DNA of 64,000 bases. It comes from Lingula anatina. Taxonomy: Eukaryota; Brachiopoda; Lingulata; Lingulida; Lingulidae. The stretch lies in NCBI RefSeq assembly GCF_001039355.2, contig NW_019774803.1, positions 208,701-272,700 on the forward strand, given 5' to 3'. This document shows positions 13,208 to 26,920 of the stretch, in pieces. The translations under genes and the position numbers were made by a program. The number at the start of each line of letters is the position of its first letter. Position 1 is the stretch's first letter. A model generated the notes under the pieces. That model did no database searches. It saw only the letters and a program-made list of their open reading frames with translations, and had not been told where the DNA came from.

Positions 13208-16200
13208 ATTTCAATTATTTTAATACCTGTTTGTCACAATCTCAGTAATTCCAAATAAAGCTTTCTTTATTCAGGTGTAAAAATCAGTATTTGTATTGCA
13301 TGACACATGTCCACGATACTTGAAGTCAGTTTAAACAGCATAGATGACTGGGTTCACCAGGCTCTCTTCCTGTTGCATCTGTTTATACATCCTAATTACC
13401 AAGATTAATTCTTAATACCAAATAGAATAGGCTGTACAACCCTGGTGTTTGTACAGGTTTAAGTAGCGAACAGATTTTAAAGGCAAATACTCGATTACAT
13501 ATGTATGTGTTTCAATCTGTGTCAAACCAATGTCATTTTTGGGAGCACATTCAAGTATTTGTAAATCAGTATTGTGGTGTTAAAATGAATTTTTGTATGT
13601 ACAGCTTGTAAAGATTAATGCATAAGTATATGAACAACTTGAAAGCCAGTTATGCAATTTCTGGATTTCTAGGAGTGATTAATCCTAGTGCTAGAATGGT
13701 TGAGAGCAGATTTCTTTGGTAATGGATATGGAATCCATAAATATTCCAATCGCTTTATCCTAAAATTTCTTTATAGTTTTATCAGTAGTACTTCACAGTA
13801 GCTTTTTTGAATTTTAGATAAGTCAAAAACCTGTGGATATCTACCCCCACCCCCCTTCTCAGCATCTGACACAAACTCTTCTGCTGCTTCTGCTGCTGTT
13901 GATTCAGGCAATCTGTTTCTGTGGTGAACCACTTAATGTAAATATATAATTACCTGTTCATATACAGCAGTTGCTATACAGGTATTGAGAACTTAAACAA
14001 ATTTTGCTGAAGTCAAAGATTTTCAATCCATGCAAGAGTAATCAGATATGCATAAAAGGAGGCATTTGATGAAATAAAACTTAGCAGTTTTACACTATTG
14101 TTTTTTCCATAGTAGGTGTGTAGAAATAATCCATCTCAGTCAAGTGAATGAAAAAAGTGTAGTTTGTTGATATGTAATCTTAGGAGATTAAAGATTGCTT
14201 TAACAAATGTATTTAAGACACAAGCCAATCCCACTAAATTGGTAATATTTGGTAAGCTCTGTGCTATTAAGTTGGATAAGGTACTGTTCAAACAGAGGCA
14301 GGGGTTAAAGTTGACAGAAAGCATACAACTTACAATGCAATACAACCCTCTTTCTTATGCTGCAAACATGTTTATAAGAAATCAGATTCGGTTATTACAT
14401 AAACCTCATAGATATTAATGTAATTTAATGTGATTTAATTTGTACAAGGCAATTGTCAAACTTATTAAATTTGATGGTCTTTATTGACCTCTGACTTATA
14501 TTGTTTTCCTTAGGCAAATACCATAGACAAGATATCTTCTGTTGAAATTTTTATTCTTTTAAAATAAGAATTTGTTGGAAAAACTTTTTAATAAAAGCCT
14601 CATATGTATCAAATCTAGTGTCTGAATTTGGAGAGGAGCACAACTGTTTTCAGGGGTCTAGGTTCTAGATGTGAGCTTTTTCTTCTCCCCCTGTTTAAAA
14701 TGACATCCATTGGATATGCTGCCTCTTGTCTGAAACCTTTTTCAAAATGTTAACAGTGGTGCTGAGCAGCAGTTTTATTTACTGCCGCATCCTCCTATAG
14801 ATAAAAACGCTTTCGATTCCTTAGTTTATGCAATTTCACCCAACTGTATTCTTCACTCACATCAGTGATTGGCTAGTTACAAACACGCTTTCTTGTAAAC
14901 ATGGGCAAATATCATCACCCATGGTGAGACAGTAAAGTGAAGATTGAATGTGCACCTCTTCCTTGTCCCTGCCCCCCTGCTGTCGACCACCACCTGAAGA
15001 TGTGAAAACCAGCTTTGCACCGCTTGTATCAGCACTAGTATTTTTAGATGATTTATCTGAGTGAGTATAGGGGATTGAGTTTTAAAAATACTTAACCAGT
15101 CCCTTAAAAGTTGCCCAGTAGAAGCAGGTGATATTTTCATTGATCTTAATATTGTTCCTACTCTGTGATAATTGAACACTTATTCACTTGATATACTATA
15201 GCAATTGTTTTTATTTCCACCTCTGTATTTACTGCTTCCAATATTTTGTTTAAGATATGAAAAACAGTTTTATTAAAATTAATCAATCGATTTGGCGTTT
15301 TCATCTATAAGATATAAAACGCTTGTCTCATTTTCTATATGCATGTTGAATCTTTTGTCGTATGGCTTAAGTCTAATTTACCACTGTGAGCTGATGCATA
15401 GTTAAATGTTCCTTATATTGTCAGTTAGTGGTCATCCTTAGTCAATTGTGGCAAGCAGTTTAAGAATCAGTGGCTTACAAAGCCACATATTGATTGCAAT
15501 TCTTAATTTATCCCTGCCCAGTCAATACAGTTATCTTAGCCATAAGTGAACATACCATGTGCTCATTTGATTGCCAATCTTTATTATACACATAACCAGC
15601 AGCATCCAGCTGGATTTTTGAGGCTAATCTCCCCTTAGTTAGGTAATCTTCAGACATCTCTTGGTGTTAATCTCTGGAACTCTTCTATCTCTTGCTCAGG
15701 CAGTTCTGGAACAGCGCAGCAAGGGAGAATATTGTTTAGCTCTCAAATTGGTTGGATGGTCGTTTTTATGCCAACCTTCATGGTTGCCTCATTGATTTTT
15801 TCCAATGAAAAATTCAGCAAGCCACTTCGTCAGTTGTGCCTCTGTTATGTAGAGTGACAGCTGGGTTGTTTTTATTTCAAGTCTGTAGAGGCAGAGAGAG
15901 AGAACAGAACAGAAGTGATGTGGGAGAGTGCTGGTAAAAGCTATTGCTTGTCTCTGCACTATATTTATTCAACTTCCAGTGAGTTAATTCTGATCTGTTA
16001 CGGAAAAGGATTTTTTTCTGATTTACACATTTCTTTCACTGCATGTGGAAGTGACATGAAAAAGGCTTGAAGTTGAACTATTTCATGCTTTATTATTAAC
16101 TCAGCATCTGCCTTTTATCTGGCAGTGTACATTCTGCATTACATTGTTCTGGAAATTAGATGAGATTGCTGCAACATTGCAGATACATGTATTTTGATTT

Positions 16201-17599
16201 TTTCTTTATTATCAAAAAAAAAAAAAAAAAAATTCACATAACTGAATGCTGCTCACCTACCTGCAATCTTACATGTATGAGAATTACCTAGCATATGGGA
16301 ATCCTTCATCTGCGCCAGTAGTGCCAACGTTATGGTTGTGACATCACACTTTCCGGAAAAGACCAGCTGCTAAGTGTTCATTTTTACTCACAGGAGATTA
16401 ACCTGTCAGGGAGACCAGGATGCAATCACTCTCAGTAGAAGGTGGCTCAAATGTCTCTCCTGATAGTTCTCACCTGAGCCCATGACATGAAAAAGCAAGA
16501 TCTGATAGGAAGCTTGCAACATTAATCCACTTGGTCGTCTGATTGTTACATCGTTGTTGGGAGATCTCATTGGTATTGTGTTTCGGTGTTTGGTGAACAG
16601 GAAAAACAACGGTTAAGATCACGCTTGATAGGGATATTACTAGAGCTTTTTCTGGTGATTGCTTTTTTTTTAAATTCAGTTGTCAGGGAAAACTGTTGGA
16701 CATTGTTGGCAATTTGTTACTTTTTGGCAAAAAGAGGCTGATAGAGTTTTGGATTTTTCTTAGTTGTAAGGAACATTGGAAAGAAACAAAAAAAAACGAG
16801 ATTTGGCACTGAGTAAGGTTTATTGAGTGAAGACAGTTGCAGTCTAAACAAGAAGAAACAAACAAAACTTCTGTAATTTTGTTGATTGATCAGAGAAAAC
16901 ATTTGAAATTCTAGAGAAAAAAATATAGCCTCATGAACAGGCAAGAAACAACAGAACTAGAGGTGAATTCTTTTCTGGACCTAATTGCCACACACTGACT
17001 GCAATTGATTAGTTCTTAACATGCCTGTTATAATTAGCAACTGTCATCTTTGCAGGAAAAACAGCTGGAACTGCCTTTGGAAGCAATTGAACAAATTTGG
17101 TTCCAGTTTTTTCTCAGGGTTGTAGTCTGCCACCTTGATTCCTATACCAACTGCTTTGGTGCCAGAAAGTCGGAGTGGGCCCCAATCAATGCCACCTGTT
17201 ACTTAGTATACACCATATGTCAGTGAGCTCCTAGTTGCCTCCCAGACACGTGGCTCTCTGAAGCTCTCTGAAGCAACTCTTCATCTCATTGGGTGAGAAC
17301 CACTTTAGGAGTCGGCTGGACTGGATTAGTTGCTTTCAGTCAAATGCTAACTGGCAGCTGAGGCATGCCTTGTGTTCCACCAAGCTCATGGTTCTGTGTG
17401 CTTGAGAGAGCTTGACAGGTTGGAGATACTGGATGCTGGAATCCTTTCACTGACCATCCGGACAAAATGTGGGAGGTTATCTGAAAAGTGGTAATTTTGG
17501 ATATTGTTATATAACAGTATATCTTTTTTTCTGAAAGAAAGGGAAAAAATCTGTGATATATTTTCTTGTGGTTTGACATATATGAAGTGACAGGAGAAG

Positions 17600-17724
17600 C
17601 AAGGAGGGTGTAACATCGTAAATATATAATACTTTTCTTCATCGGTTAAAAAATTTGTGGACTGCAGGAACACTATATTTTTCCTGGAGATAGAAAAACT
17701 GTCTGTGTTCCTTGGATTTGTGTC
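17600..17724 (+). promoter_or_regulatory. Putative intragenic promoter and leader for the MTG8b-like exon
   Basis: A TATA-like tatataa at 17624-17630 lies about 95 bp before the ATG at 17725. The in-frame stop at 17647-17649 fits a 5' leader. No other core element stands out, so this is a position-based inference. Confidence 0.3.
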
Positions 17725-17839
17725 ATGGCTAAACAAGAGGATAGACTTGAGCGCAAACCAATTAACTTATTAAGTTTGATGAAGTCTCATCCTCAACGCT
17801 ATCACGGGGTGTTTTCCTTCGAATTCTGCCACCATCGCA
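17725..17839 (+). CDS. CBFA2T: Alternative first coding exon (MTG8b-like N terminus)
   Basis: An ATG at 17725 opens 38 codons plus one base, ending at a strong donor GTAAGT (17840). The in-frame stop upstream is TAA 17647-17649. The final base A plus the AT that begins the exon at 44537 makes AAT, so the phase fits. The end of the exon and the start of the next read [18 protein letters not shown], which aligns without gaps to FEYCQDRTEKHSTMPDSP of human RUNX1T1 isoform MTG8b (family sequence recalled, not searched). The N-terminal half (MAKQEDRLERKP) is basic and has no recognised domain. Use of this exon implies a second promoter in the first intron. Confidence 0.82.
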
Positions 17840-19676
17840 GTAAGTCAGATTTTTCTTAATTTAATTATTTGCTTTTTAATCAACTATATGTTGTATATAA
17901 TATTTTTCCACTTCAGTTGTTGTGTGAAGATATCACTGCAGTTCATGTCAAGCATTTTGGTTTTGCCCTGGTGTATTTTATCTTTGAGATCTACAACCAC
18001 TGAAGGCAATGAAGGATTCCTTATCTAAGAGATTATTATTTTGCAAGATTATTTTCAAGAAAAAGAAGTGATATCATGTTTTATTAAATTATCATTTAGT
18101 TTAAGTTCATATTTTATATACAGGAGAGCCAAAACACAAAAGTCCCCATATATACATAAATCTTAAAAGTAAAATCCAACCCAATCCTATCAATTGTCCC
18201 CAATTTTACTATTAAAGAGTTGTTTTTTTGATATAAATTAACAATATGAACCTGGTTTGGAATTGAAACACCTGGTGAGGTGGGTTTGGTTTTAATATTA
18301 TCTGCTACCAGCAACAATGCACACATTTGTATGAGTAATTCTGAATCTTTTATTGTTTATATCAGAGGGGTGGGGTGGAGGGGGGGGGGGAGATATTCAT
18401 ACTGCCAGTGTATTCCTGTTTGGGTTGCTGCAGATGAAATGTTTGATGTAAACTTCCGTTTCAGAGACCAAAATAATGGTAATACCACAGGTCATAAATT
18501 TATCAGTGTGCCATGATATTGTTTATTCAAAAACTGAATTTAATTTTTATAGTATTTATTATAAATTGCATAAACTCACATTATATCTCTAAAAAGTCTG
18601 AGTGATTGGATTAGTAAAATTTTAACTTTTGCTTGATTGTTAATATTTGTTATGGTTTTCTTAAATGCTACAGTATATGCTTCACCCTTAAGAAAATGTT
18701 CAGTTCTGTAAGATGATTAATTCTTAATTGGGTTTACCTCTAGTCTATTTATATCAACATGTTCTATGGCAAGACTCATATGAATCAGGCCATGAATGAA
18801 TTTTTCATAAAAAATATAGAGGTGCATGTGTCTTTCAGGGGGGAAATGATATATGAGAACAAAAAAATTAAGAGTTCTGCTGTTGCACATACAGGATATC
18901 TCATTTGGTTGTTGTTGATAGCAAGAAGTAACACTCTTGAAATAAGATCTATAGAGATTTTAACAGTTTTTGTTGCATTGTTTCATTTCATAGTAGCATG
19001 TTGATTTTTTTTTCATCTTTTTGTCCACAGTGACATTTGCTGCTTTGAATTCATATATGAATTCTGATTTTGTATTTCAAAGGCAGAAAAAGGGAACGAT
19101 AATAACAGCAACAACAAAGAGACTCACGATAACTGTAACCACTTTTCATTCTTTTTTTCATCGCTGCATTTTACATTCAGTCAAGTTGATATTTCCCCGT
19201 GGCAGCACTCCATTTGTAAATTTAATATGGGCTCTGTTTGTACAACTAGCATGTCAAACAAAGTTCATAACAAGCCAGTCACCATAATAAATATCATTTC
19301 GCTTCCTGGATTGCATGTTTTGATATCCTTGGTTTGATATTGTATGGGTAATGTAATTGTTGTTTTGTTATTGATACTTCACCCAACAGTATGACTGCTG
19401 ATATAGCATTGATGTTGTGAGTGTGGTCGATGCACTGTACAGTACATAGGGGGATTTATTATTACTGATAGACTAAGGTGTTCCTGTATTATCAGCAAAG
19501 CCATACACACACCTTGCTCCCCTTGCTTTTAGGTAAGATTTTGTTTAAAATCAACCTTGCTGGTGGAAGATAAAAGGGAAATATGTAACTTTAGGCTTTA
19601 GAGTTATGGCTTTTGTGAGGTTAGATTGTAATGGGTAGAATGCTGTACGTTAAGATAGTGTGTGTTGTTTGTTTAT

Positions 19677-19696
19677 TCTCTCTCTCTCTCTCTTTT

Positions 19697-19736
<40 letters not shown>
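19677..19736. repeat. (TC)n-(CA)n compound microsatellite
   Basis: TC units followed by about 19 CA units. Confidence 0.95.
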
Positions 19737-19738
<2 letters not shown>

Positions 19739-21895
19739 GTTTATATATTGTTGTGGAAACAATATTGCAATAAAGGTTTACAGTCTGCATTCAATAAAAA
19801 AGACTAATATTTTATTAGAAAAGAATGAAAGAACTATGACCCTTATTGTTCCAGTGTCAAACTATTCATGTCAAAAGTACATGTTTAAAAATGTGATAGT
19901 ATCTTATTTCAGTAAAAAAAATTGGGGGGGGGGGGGGGAGGACACAAAAGAGGTCACAGTAATTGAGTTGAATTTTTTCAGTTTCTGGGACCTCAAACTT
20001 GTGCAGTAAAGAATTTCTCTAACCACTATGAACGATAGAAATGCTGATAAAATAATATATGAGAAAGTAAAAAAGAAATGTTTTATATCCTAATTTTTTT
20101 TCACAAGACAAAGTAGATCCTGCCGTCGATTTGTTCTATTCATATTTTATTTTTAATTAACAATAAGTCAATCCAGAATAATGAATTTCATGTAAAAAAG
20201 AGATGATAAAAAAAAAAATTAATGCAATCTTTAAATATAAATAGTAAAAATTTCAGATTCACACTGTGAGTGAGAGCCCGGAAAAATATATCCATACTCA
20301 GAATTCCTCCAATAGCAAAATAGCCATCCTGCCTTGTGTGTTGCTTTGGGCTGATGTTTAGAGTGAGCTATCATATCCACGTGTTGAAGTGAAGAGAAGG
20401 TGTAAGGTTTTCAAACTCTGCTAAAGAATGGGGCCCATATGTTCCAACCATCAGCTCTGGCGCCAGTGTGGCGGGGAAAAATCTGGAAGACTCATTTCTG
20501 TGACCCGCGCCATAACAAAAATGTTGCCCTTCTTCATCAAACCCAGATGGGGAAATAGTTCTGTTGATGTTTTGCAACTTGTGTTATTTGTTATTTCAAG
20601 AAGACGGGCACTACGATGTACAATTGGTTTACAGTGATAAACGATGGCTGGTTTCAATAACACTCCCGAGCCAGCTTGCTGTACAGTGCAAATGTATTAG
20701 CAGTTCATAATAGTAAGAACACATACATGCTTAGGGAATACAGATTTAACACTTAGCTGAGGGATTCCTGTAATCCCAATTCAAGGCCCCTGATGTAGAA
20801 GTCATCTGGCCTACCAAAAGCAAGCAAAGTGGCAGATATGTCCCAAAGGATATCAGGCTGGGGGGGGGCGGGGGGGGGGGGCAGGAAGGATCGGGAGGGG
20901 AAATGGATTTTGAATTGAACATGTCTAGGCTTGTACAAAAAGCATGAATATGATCCTTTCCAATATTGAACCATATCAGTGGTAAATTGACAGTTATATC
21001 ATCAGAAATGGATTATTTCTACCCTATGACGAAAATTATAGATACCAGATGCAAAGAACGAAATAGCTCTTTAAATATTCAGTATACTGTAATCTCTCCC
21101 ATCTTTCATTTTTAAAATGCAGGTGCATGCTACCACACGACCGCATGTGTTTAATGTGCTCTGTGCATCTGGGTGCATGCCACAAATTTATCAATAATAT
21201 TCCATATTTTCTCATTGTCAATCCCCCGAAGTGAACTCACTTAGTAAGGGAGCACTGTGCCACATCTGTGGGTTTGTGATATTATGAACTGATAAGTAAA
21301 GAAGTACAGATACATTCCGCTAATTTCTTCTCATTCAGACACCAGGGATGGTGAGATCTGGTCTTAAAAGCCAGCTGCGCCACTCTTAATACTAGGAACC
21401 CATAGCGGCTTAATTGAACTCTCCCTGAATGTCTTGACATTAAGAAACAGTCTTGTTCAGTGAAAAACGAAGAAAAAAAAATTAGAAAATAGTAAGAGCA
21501 GATTGGCAGCTGAGCTATGAGGCACAATAACCATAGTGTGACAGGTGATGTGGGATATTTATAGAATCTGATTACCTAGAAGCTCTGAGAAATTTTCCCA
21601 GAGCCAGAAGTGAGCTGCAGCTGCACCTGCCATGCCTGGCGCAATTATTAGTTTTCCTAACAGGTCTATTGAGTGACAGGTTATTGTGGAACTCTCTGTG
21701 TGAAAGGAAAGCAGTGTTTTTTGGTAGCAATCCCTAACCTTTTTTTCTTGGATCCTTATTCAGTTTTCTCTGAATTGTTATAACTGTTTTTCTGAATTGT
21801 GATAATGAAAAGAAATACAGGTTTCATCTCGTTCTCTCTGATTATCTCTTTTAATAAATTCTCTTTTAATCCAGTAAAATCCAGTAAAAAACTCA

Positions 21896-21926
<31 letters not shown>

Positions 21927-22191
21927 CTCCCACACAAGCCCCCCTTCCTTATAGCTATTTCTTAGAAACTGTTTACACTCATGTAATTTCACCATGAGAT
22001 ATTCTTTAAGCATGTGGGCATTAATGAGGAATAAGTGTAAGTAAACATCTGAAGAGAGGAGAAATTTGTCACACACATGGAATTTCCAGTGTTTGGTGTT
22101 TGTACAATTAATGTGTTTGTACTTTCATGCTCTGAGTTTGCAGCTCTGTAATGTTGATGTCAGGAAGGAAGGTGCTGTAGGTTGGACACTA

Positions 22192-22450
22192 AGGCTTCAT
22201 TCACATGCAATGTCTATTTTCTAAATTCTATTTTCTATTCGCACTATCTTATGATCACGGTCTGTGCCCTGAATATCCCGCCGCGTAATTACTGGCAGCG
22301 CGAGCCAGTTACTTATAGTAACTTATAGTAACTGGCTCGCGCTGCCAGTAATTACGCGGCGGGATATTCAGGGCACAGACCATGATCATAAGACATACCG
22401 CGAATAGAAAATAGAATTTAGAAAATAGACATTGCATGTGAATGAAGCCT
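22192..22450. mobile_element. 259-bp near-perfect palindrome (foldback element)
   Basis: Two arms of about 120 bp pair almost perfectly around a 10-bp unit present twice (acttatagta, 22311-22330). The inner arms are unusually GC-rich (ccgccgcgtaatt, gcagcgcgagcc). Only a few mismatches and a two-base indel near 22250/22395. No coding capacity. Confidence 0.9.
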
Positions 22451-22488
22451 AAGAGTACATTAGGGGAATATATGTATGTGTGTGGTTT

Positions 22489-22588
<100 letters not shown>

Positions 22589-25500
22589 ATTAAGAAAGGA
22601 AATAATTATAGAAAAAAATTTTTTTTTAATATTTATGATGCTGACAAAGGATATGAGATGGAAGCAGCAGAAATCATCCTCTGTAATGGCTGCTATTTGG
22701 ATCTTATTTAGTTAGAAATTAGCGGCCGAAATTAGCAAGGATCCCACCACCTGATATTAGATCTGGACACAGCTGCAAGATTCCCTGTAGACACCAGTAA
22801 TCCAGGGGGAAGGGCTCCCATATTTGCAATTCCAGGCCCTGCAAAGGCATAATCATTGGGAATTCATTTATTATACATGTATTGGTGAAATATTTAATTA
22901 ATAACACAGGGAATATGTGTATCTGGGGTGTCTGCCATTTCACCCAGGAGGGGAATTTTTTATCCAAATTATTGACCAATGTTTGTGAACCGACAGAGTG
23001 ATACACATGTATAAGAATGGACAGAGAAGGAGAGGTATCAATAATTCATTTTGTATAAACTTATCCAGTATTTGATAATCGGTAATGCATGTTCAAGTTC
23101 TCACATCTGGAGAGGGCCCAGGTGGAAGAGTTCGCAGGCTAGATGGAATAATAGATACAACATATTGCATAGTTCACTGTAGAATAATTTTTGTTTAAGA
23201 CAATAAGCCCGTGTAATTCATTGGAATCAATTTTTAGGTTAATTGGTGAATGATTGGTTGCAGAGAAAAAAGTGCGAGATAACTTTTTTGAGTCAAATTT
23301 TTTATTATTTAAACATTGTCATAATTTTTTCTTTTTGTATTTTTAAGAAAGCAAGCAGTAATCACTAGAAGTGTGTAGGAGGGAGAGGCCATTTTGAATT
23401 GGAAAAGACGTTTGCACAGATGTTGTGAATGTTTGCTCTTGCCTAATTAAGGAGTATTCTCTAGAAAAATGCACATCTCAGAATGATTGTTAATTGATAA
23501 TTTGGTCAACTTCATAGGCTTCTGCACCTGTAGAGGTTCTCACCAACACTGCAGTACTAAACAAATGCTGGAGGGAAAAGCTGTTGGAAAACTTAAGATG
23601 CACATTGTGCAAGTATTGAAATAACAAGTATATTGTGTGTTTATAATAGAAAGGACAGAAAATAATGATGACCTTTTGCGTGATAGCAAAGACTTATAAT
23701 GACATCTCTGCGAAAATGTCTGAAGGATATTATTAACAATTTAAGGTGTTAAAATAGGATAAATTATTCAGGACCCATTCTGTGTAGGTGTACACCTACC
23801 TAGGGCTATATATGCAGTGGCAGAATAGTTATATATCTTTATTATTAGTTTTTTCTGTCCACATTTGTGTATCAATATGGAATTAAAAAACAAAAGGATG
23901 TAACTTCATGCCAGGTGTGTCTCTGACACATTCATTAATAAAGGAAGGAGAAGAGAATTGGAAAGCAAACAATAACTTCTAAAGTGGTTATTTCTCAGCA
24001 TTGGCAGTTCCTGTTCATTGTATTTTTCTCTCTATGTCATTGAAACTGATGTAATTTACCATATATTAATAATTTCTTCATATATAAATAATTTTTTCAA
24101 TTTCCATTCTCTCCATAGCTCAATACTATTATAATATTTGATGGTAATCAGTAGTTTTGTTTATATTGACATCATTCATCCTCCTCTTCTCTCTATCTCC
24201 TGATATTGCCAAAAATTTAACAAGCTGCCATGGCAACATCCATTTAGCAGAGGGTGTTATGGCAAACTATGGCAGGTTTACAGCAACAAAAGCAAGCACC
24301 AGGTACAGAGACCCCCCCTCCCCCCTTTTGCTTTGCTCCATGGCAATGTGTGTGTTTCATGCTTAATCTCAATTTAGTGTATACAGAATTATACTGAATT
24401 ATATGGCAAGGTTTACATGCTAGGTGCTGGGATTTCAATGTGCTTGAAATAGCAGACTATTTTACAGGAGGTTGTGTCTGTTTTATATCTGGTAGGGCTA
24501 AAAGGTTTTCACGGTGATTGAAACATATCTCACTTTGCTTATACAGGGGATATTGTTGGCCATCTGTACTTTTAAAGTTAGTCTCTCTCTCTCTTCTCTC
24601 TCTCTCTCTCTCTCAGTACGCTTCCCACATTTACATATCAAATTATAAAATTTCCAATTCATTCAAAATACAATATAAAGAAAACTCACTGTATACTATA
24701 TAATATTAATGAAAATTAAACAAACAAAATCACTTCTGTGCACATTCTTTTCTTAATTAATTCTTTCTTGATAATTGGTAAGTGTTAAAAAATGTTCCCC
24801 AAGAAAAAGTAGTCGATGTTTATAGTGTCACGTTAAGTTACTGCACAGTGACACGTACACACCCCACATGGCTAGGCCATATTGCAGAGTTAAAAAATAA
24901 CAGTTCTCTGGATGGTTTTTGTCAATGTTAATTGTTTGTGATGTGCTCTTCATTAATATTATCAAAATCACTATTGATTAGAAAGGGGTAAAAATAGAGA
25001 AAACTCAAAAGGGACAAAATTTTGTGGGATTTTTGTGCAAGTTAATGTGATGGGTCTATGTTTGACAAAATGGTCAGTGTCAAAGCTGTAGGTACTGTTT
25101 TCTGGCTTTGATTTGGGTTACCATTATAGGCAATGAATAAATTTGATTTAATTTTTTTACAATCAAAATGTTTTGGCCTGATAAAGTTACAGACTTACGA
25201 GAGGGTGCAATTTTCTCTCTATCTATCTATCTATCTATCTATCTCTACCCAGCATATATCTATATCTATCAATCTATTGATCTATACAAATACAATATAC
25301 GTATTTAAGAGAACAGGTGTGGGAATCTTTATAGTTACGTAACTCAAGTTAACATTCCCTGTATTGATGCACAGGTAGAGTCACAGCTGGGGGACAAGGT
25401 AGCCCACCTGTGTTCAACCGGCACACCTGTCACAGTGCACCTGGACTCCCATGTTGTGGAACAGCTGAAATGGAAAGAGGGAAGGAAAAGGATGAATGAA

Positions 25501-26858
25501 TGTAAAAGGGTAGATAAAGAGAAGGAATGCAGTAGAGAGGTAGTAGGGAAGTGTGTGTGCGTGTGTATGTGTGTGTGTGTGTGTCTGACAAAGGGATTAA
25601 GCGGGAGGGGGGGGTGAGTTAGGAAAGAGCATTTCTCGTCTGATAGGTGTCTCTCAAACAGTGGGCTGACATGTATTAAAAGATAAAAAAAAAAGGTGAT
25701 CGTTTTAGAACTTACAAGATAACATTGCTAACAGGTCACTAACAGGTTAACATCCTAAGTGAAAGAGAATTTCCTTGTCTAGAAACATGGGAAGAATTTG
25801 TCTGAGTTGGTTGTAAAATTATTTATTTCAACTTTGGAAATAGAAGTTTTATGGTGACACTGGGCTTTGATGGCCCTGCATATCCCTGCCTTTGACTTAC
25901 TGCATGGCCAGCTTCACTCAAAGCTTATTAAAAAAAAAAAAGGGGGATCACACAGCCCTATAGTGTCGCCTCCAAGGTAACTTCTGGGCCTTACCTAAGT
26001 ATGCATCCGTGTCAGGTGTGCAGGATAAAGTGTGCAAACACACTCTGCTAGCCGCAATCAATTTTTATCCAATATTTATACAGCTAAATTGTTTGTTCAT
26101 ATCTTCAAAAACCAAAATTCAATGGGACAATTTAGACATGGATCCCTTGGTGTGACAATACCTTAGACCCTGTGTGACCTCTATACAGGCCATTCCATGG
26201 TATTTTCTTCCTCACAACATCTCTTTTGAGGAAACTTTATAAAGCTTTGTCCATTTCTAAATAGACAGAATAAGACCTTGCACCAAGTTAAGTTTAACTT
26301 CTTTTGTACTAAGTTTGTAAAAAAAGAAGTGAAGGTAACAGTTAAATTTCAAGGGAAAATTCAATGGAGGGAGAAAATATTTTGGAGTGGCTGATACATG
26401 TAATCTTCCTTTCAGTGCAGTTTAAAAGAGGTCAATATTTGACCCGCTGTGTTTGTTTAGTTGTTCAATATGTGTGTGTATTTCAACGGTCAAGTCTGCA
26501 GGTAGACTGAAGGAGTCAAGAATCACGAGAATCACGAATCACGAGAATCACGATTCTGCCTCACGCATTTCTGTCTGTTCAGTTGTTCCATAGTGTAGTT
26601 TAGCACCAGTGCAACTGAGGCAAGAGCAAATAAACAAAATTTTGAAGAAAATATAGAATAATTTGATGGAAAATATTGTGACAGATGGCTGATTTGACAT
26701 TTGAAAGTGCACATGTATCTGATCTATGTGTATACAGTGTATGGTGTATGTGAGGAAGTAATAGATCTTTCTTGAAAATTTATATTTGACCTCTATACTG
26801 AAATGGTGGTAACAGATAGAGATTGAAATGTTTAGTACATGAAAAATAAAATAAAATA

Positions 26859-26859
<1 letters not shown>

Positions 26860-26892
<33 letters not shown>

Positions 26893-26920
26893 TATTATTA
26901 TTATTATTATTATTATTATT
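26860..26920. repeat. (AAT)n-(ATT)n self-complementary microsatellite
   Basis: AAT units switch to ATT units near 26890, so the whole tract is an inverted repeat. Confidence 0.95.

Larger units (their letters stand above)
11126..17599 (+). other. First intron or inter-promoter DNA of CBFA2T
   Basis: Non-coding. Holds the CT/CA tract, tandem units at 12249-12517 and MITE copy 13039-13207. The stretch 15560-15760 is complex and repeat-free. Confidence 0.6.
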
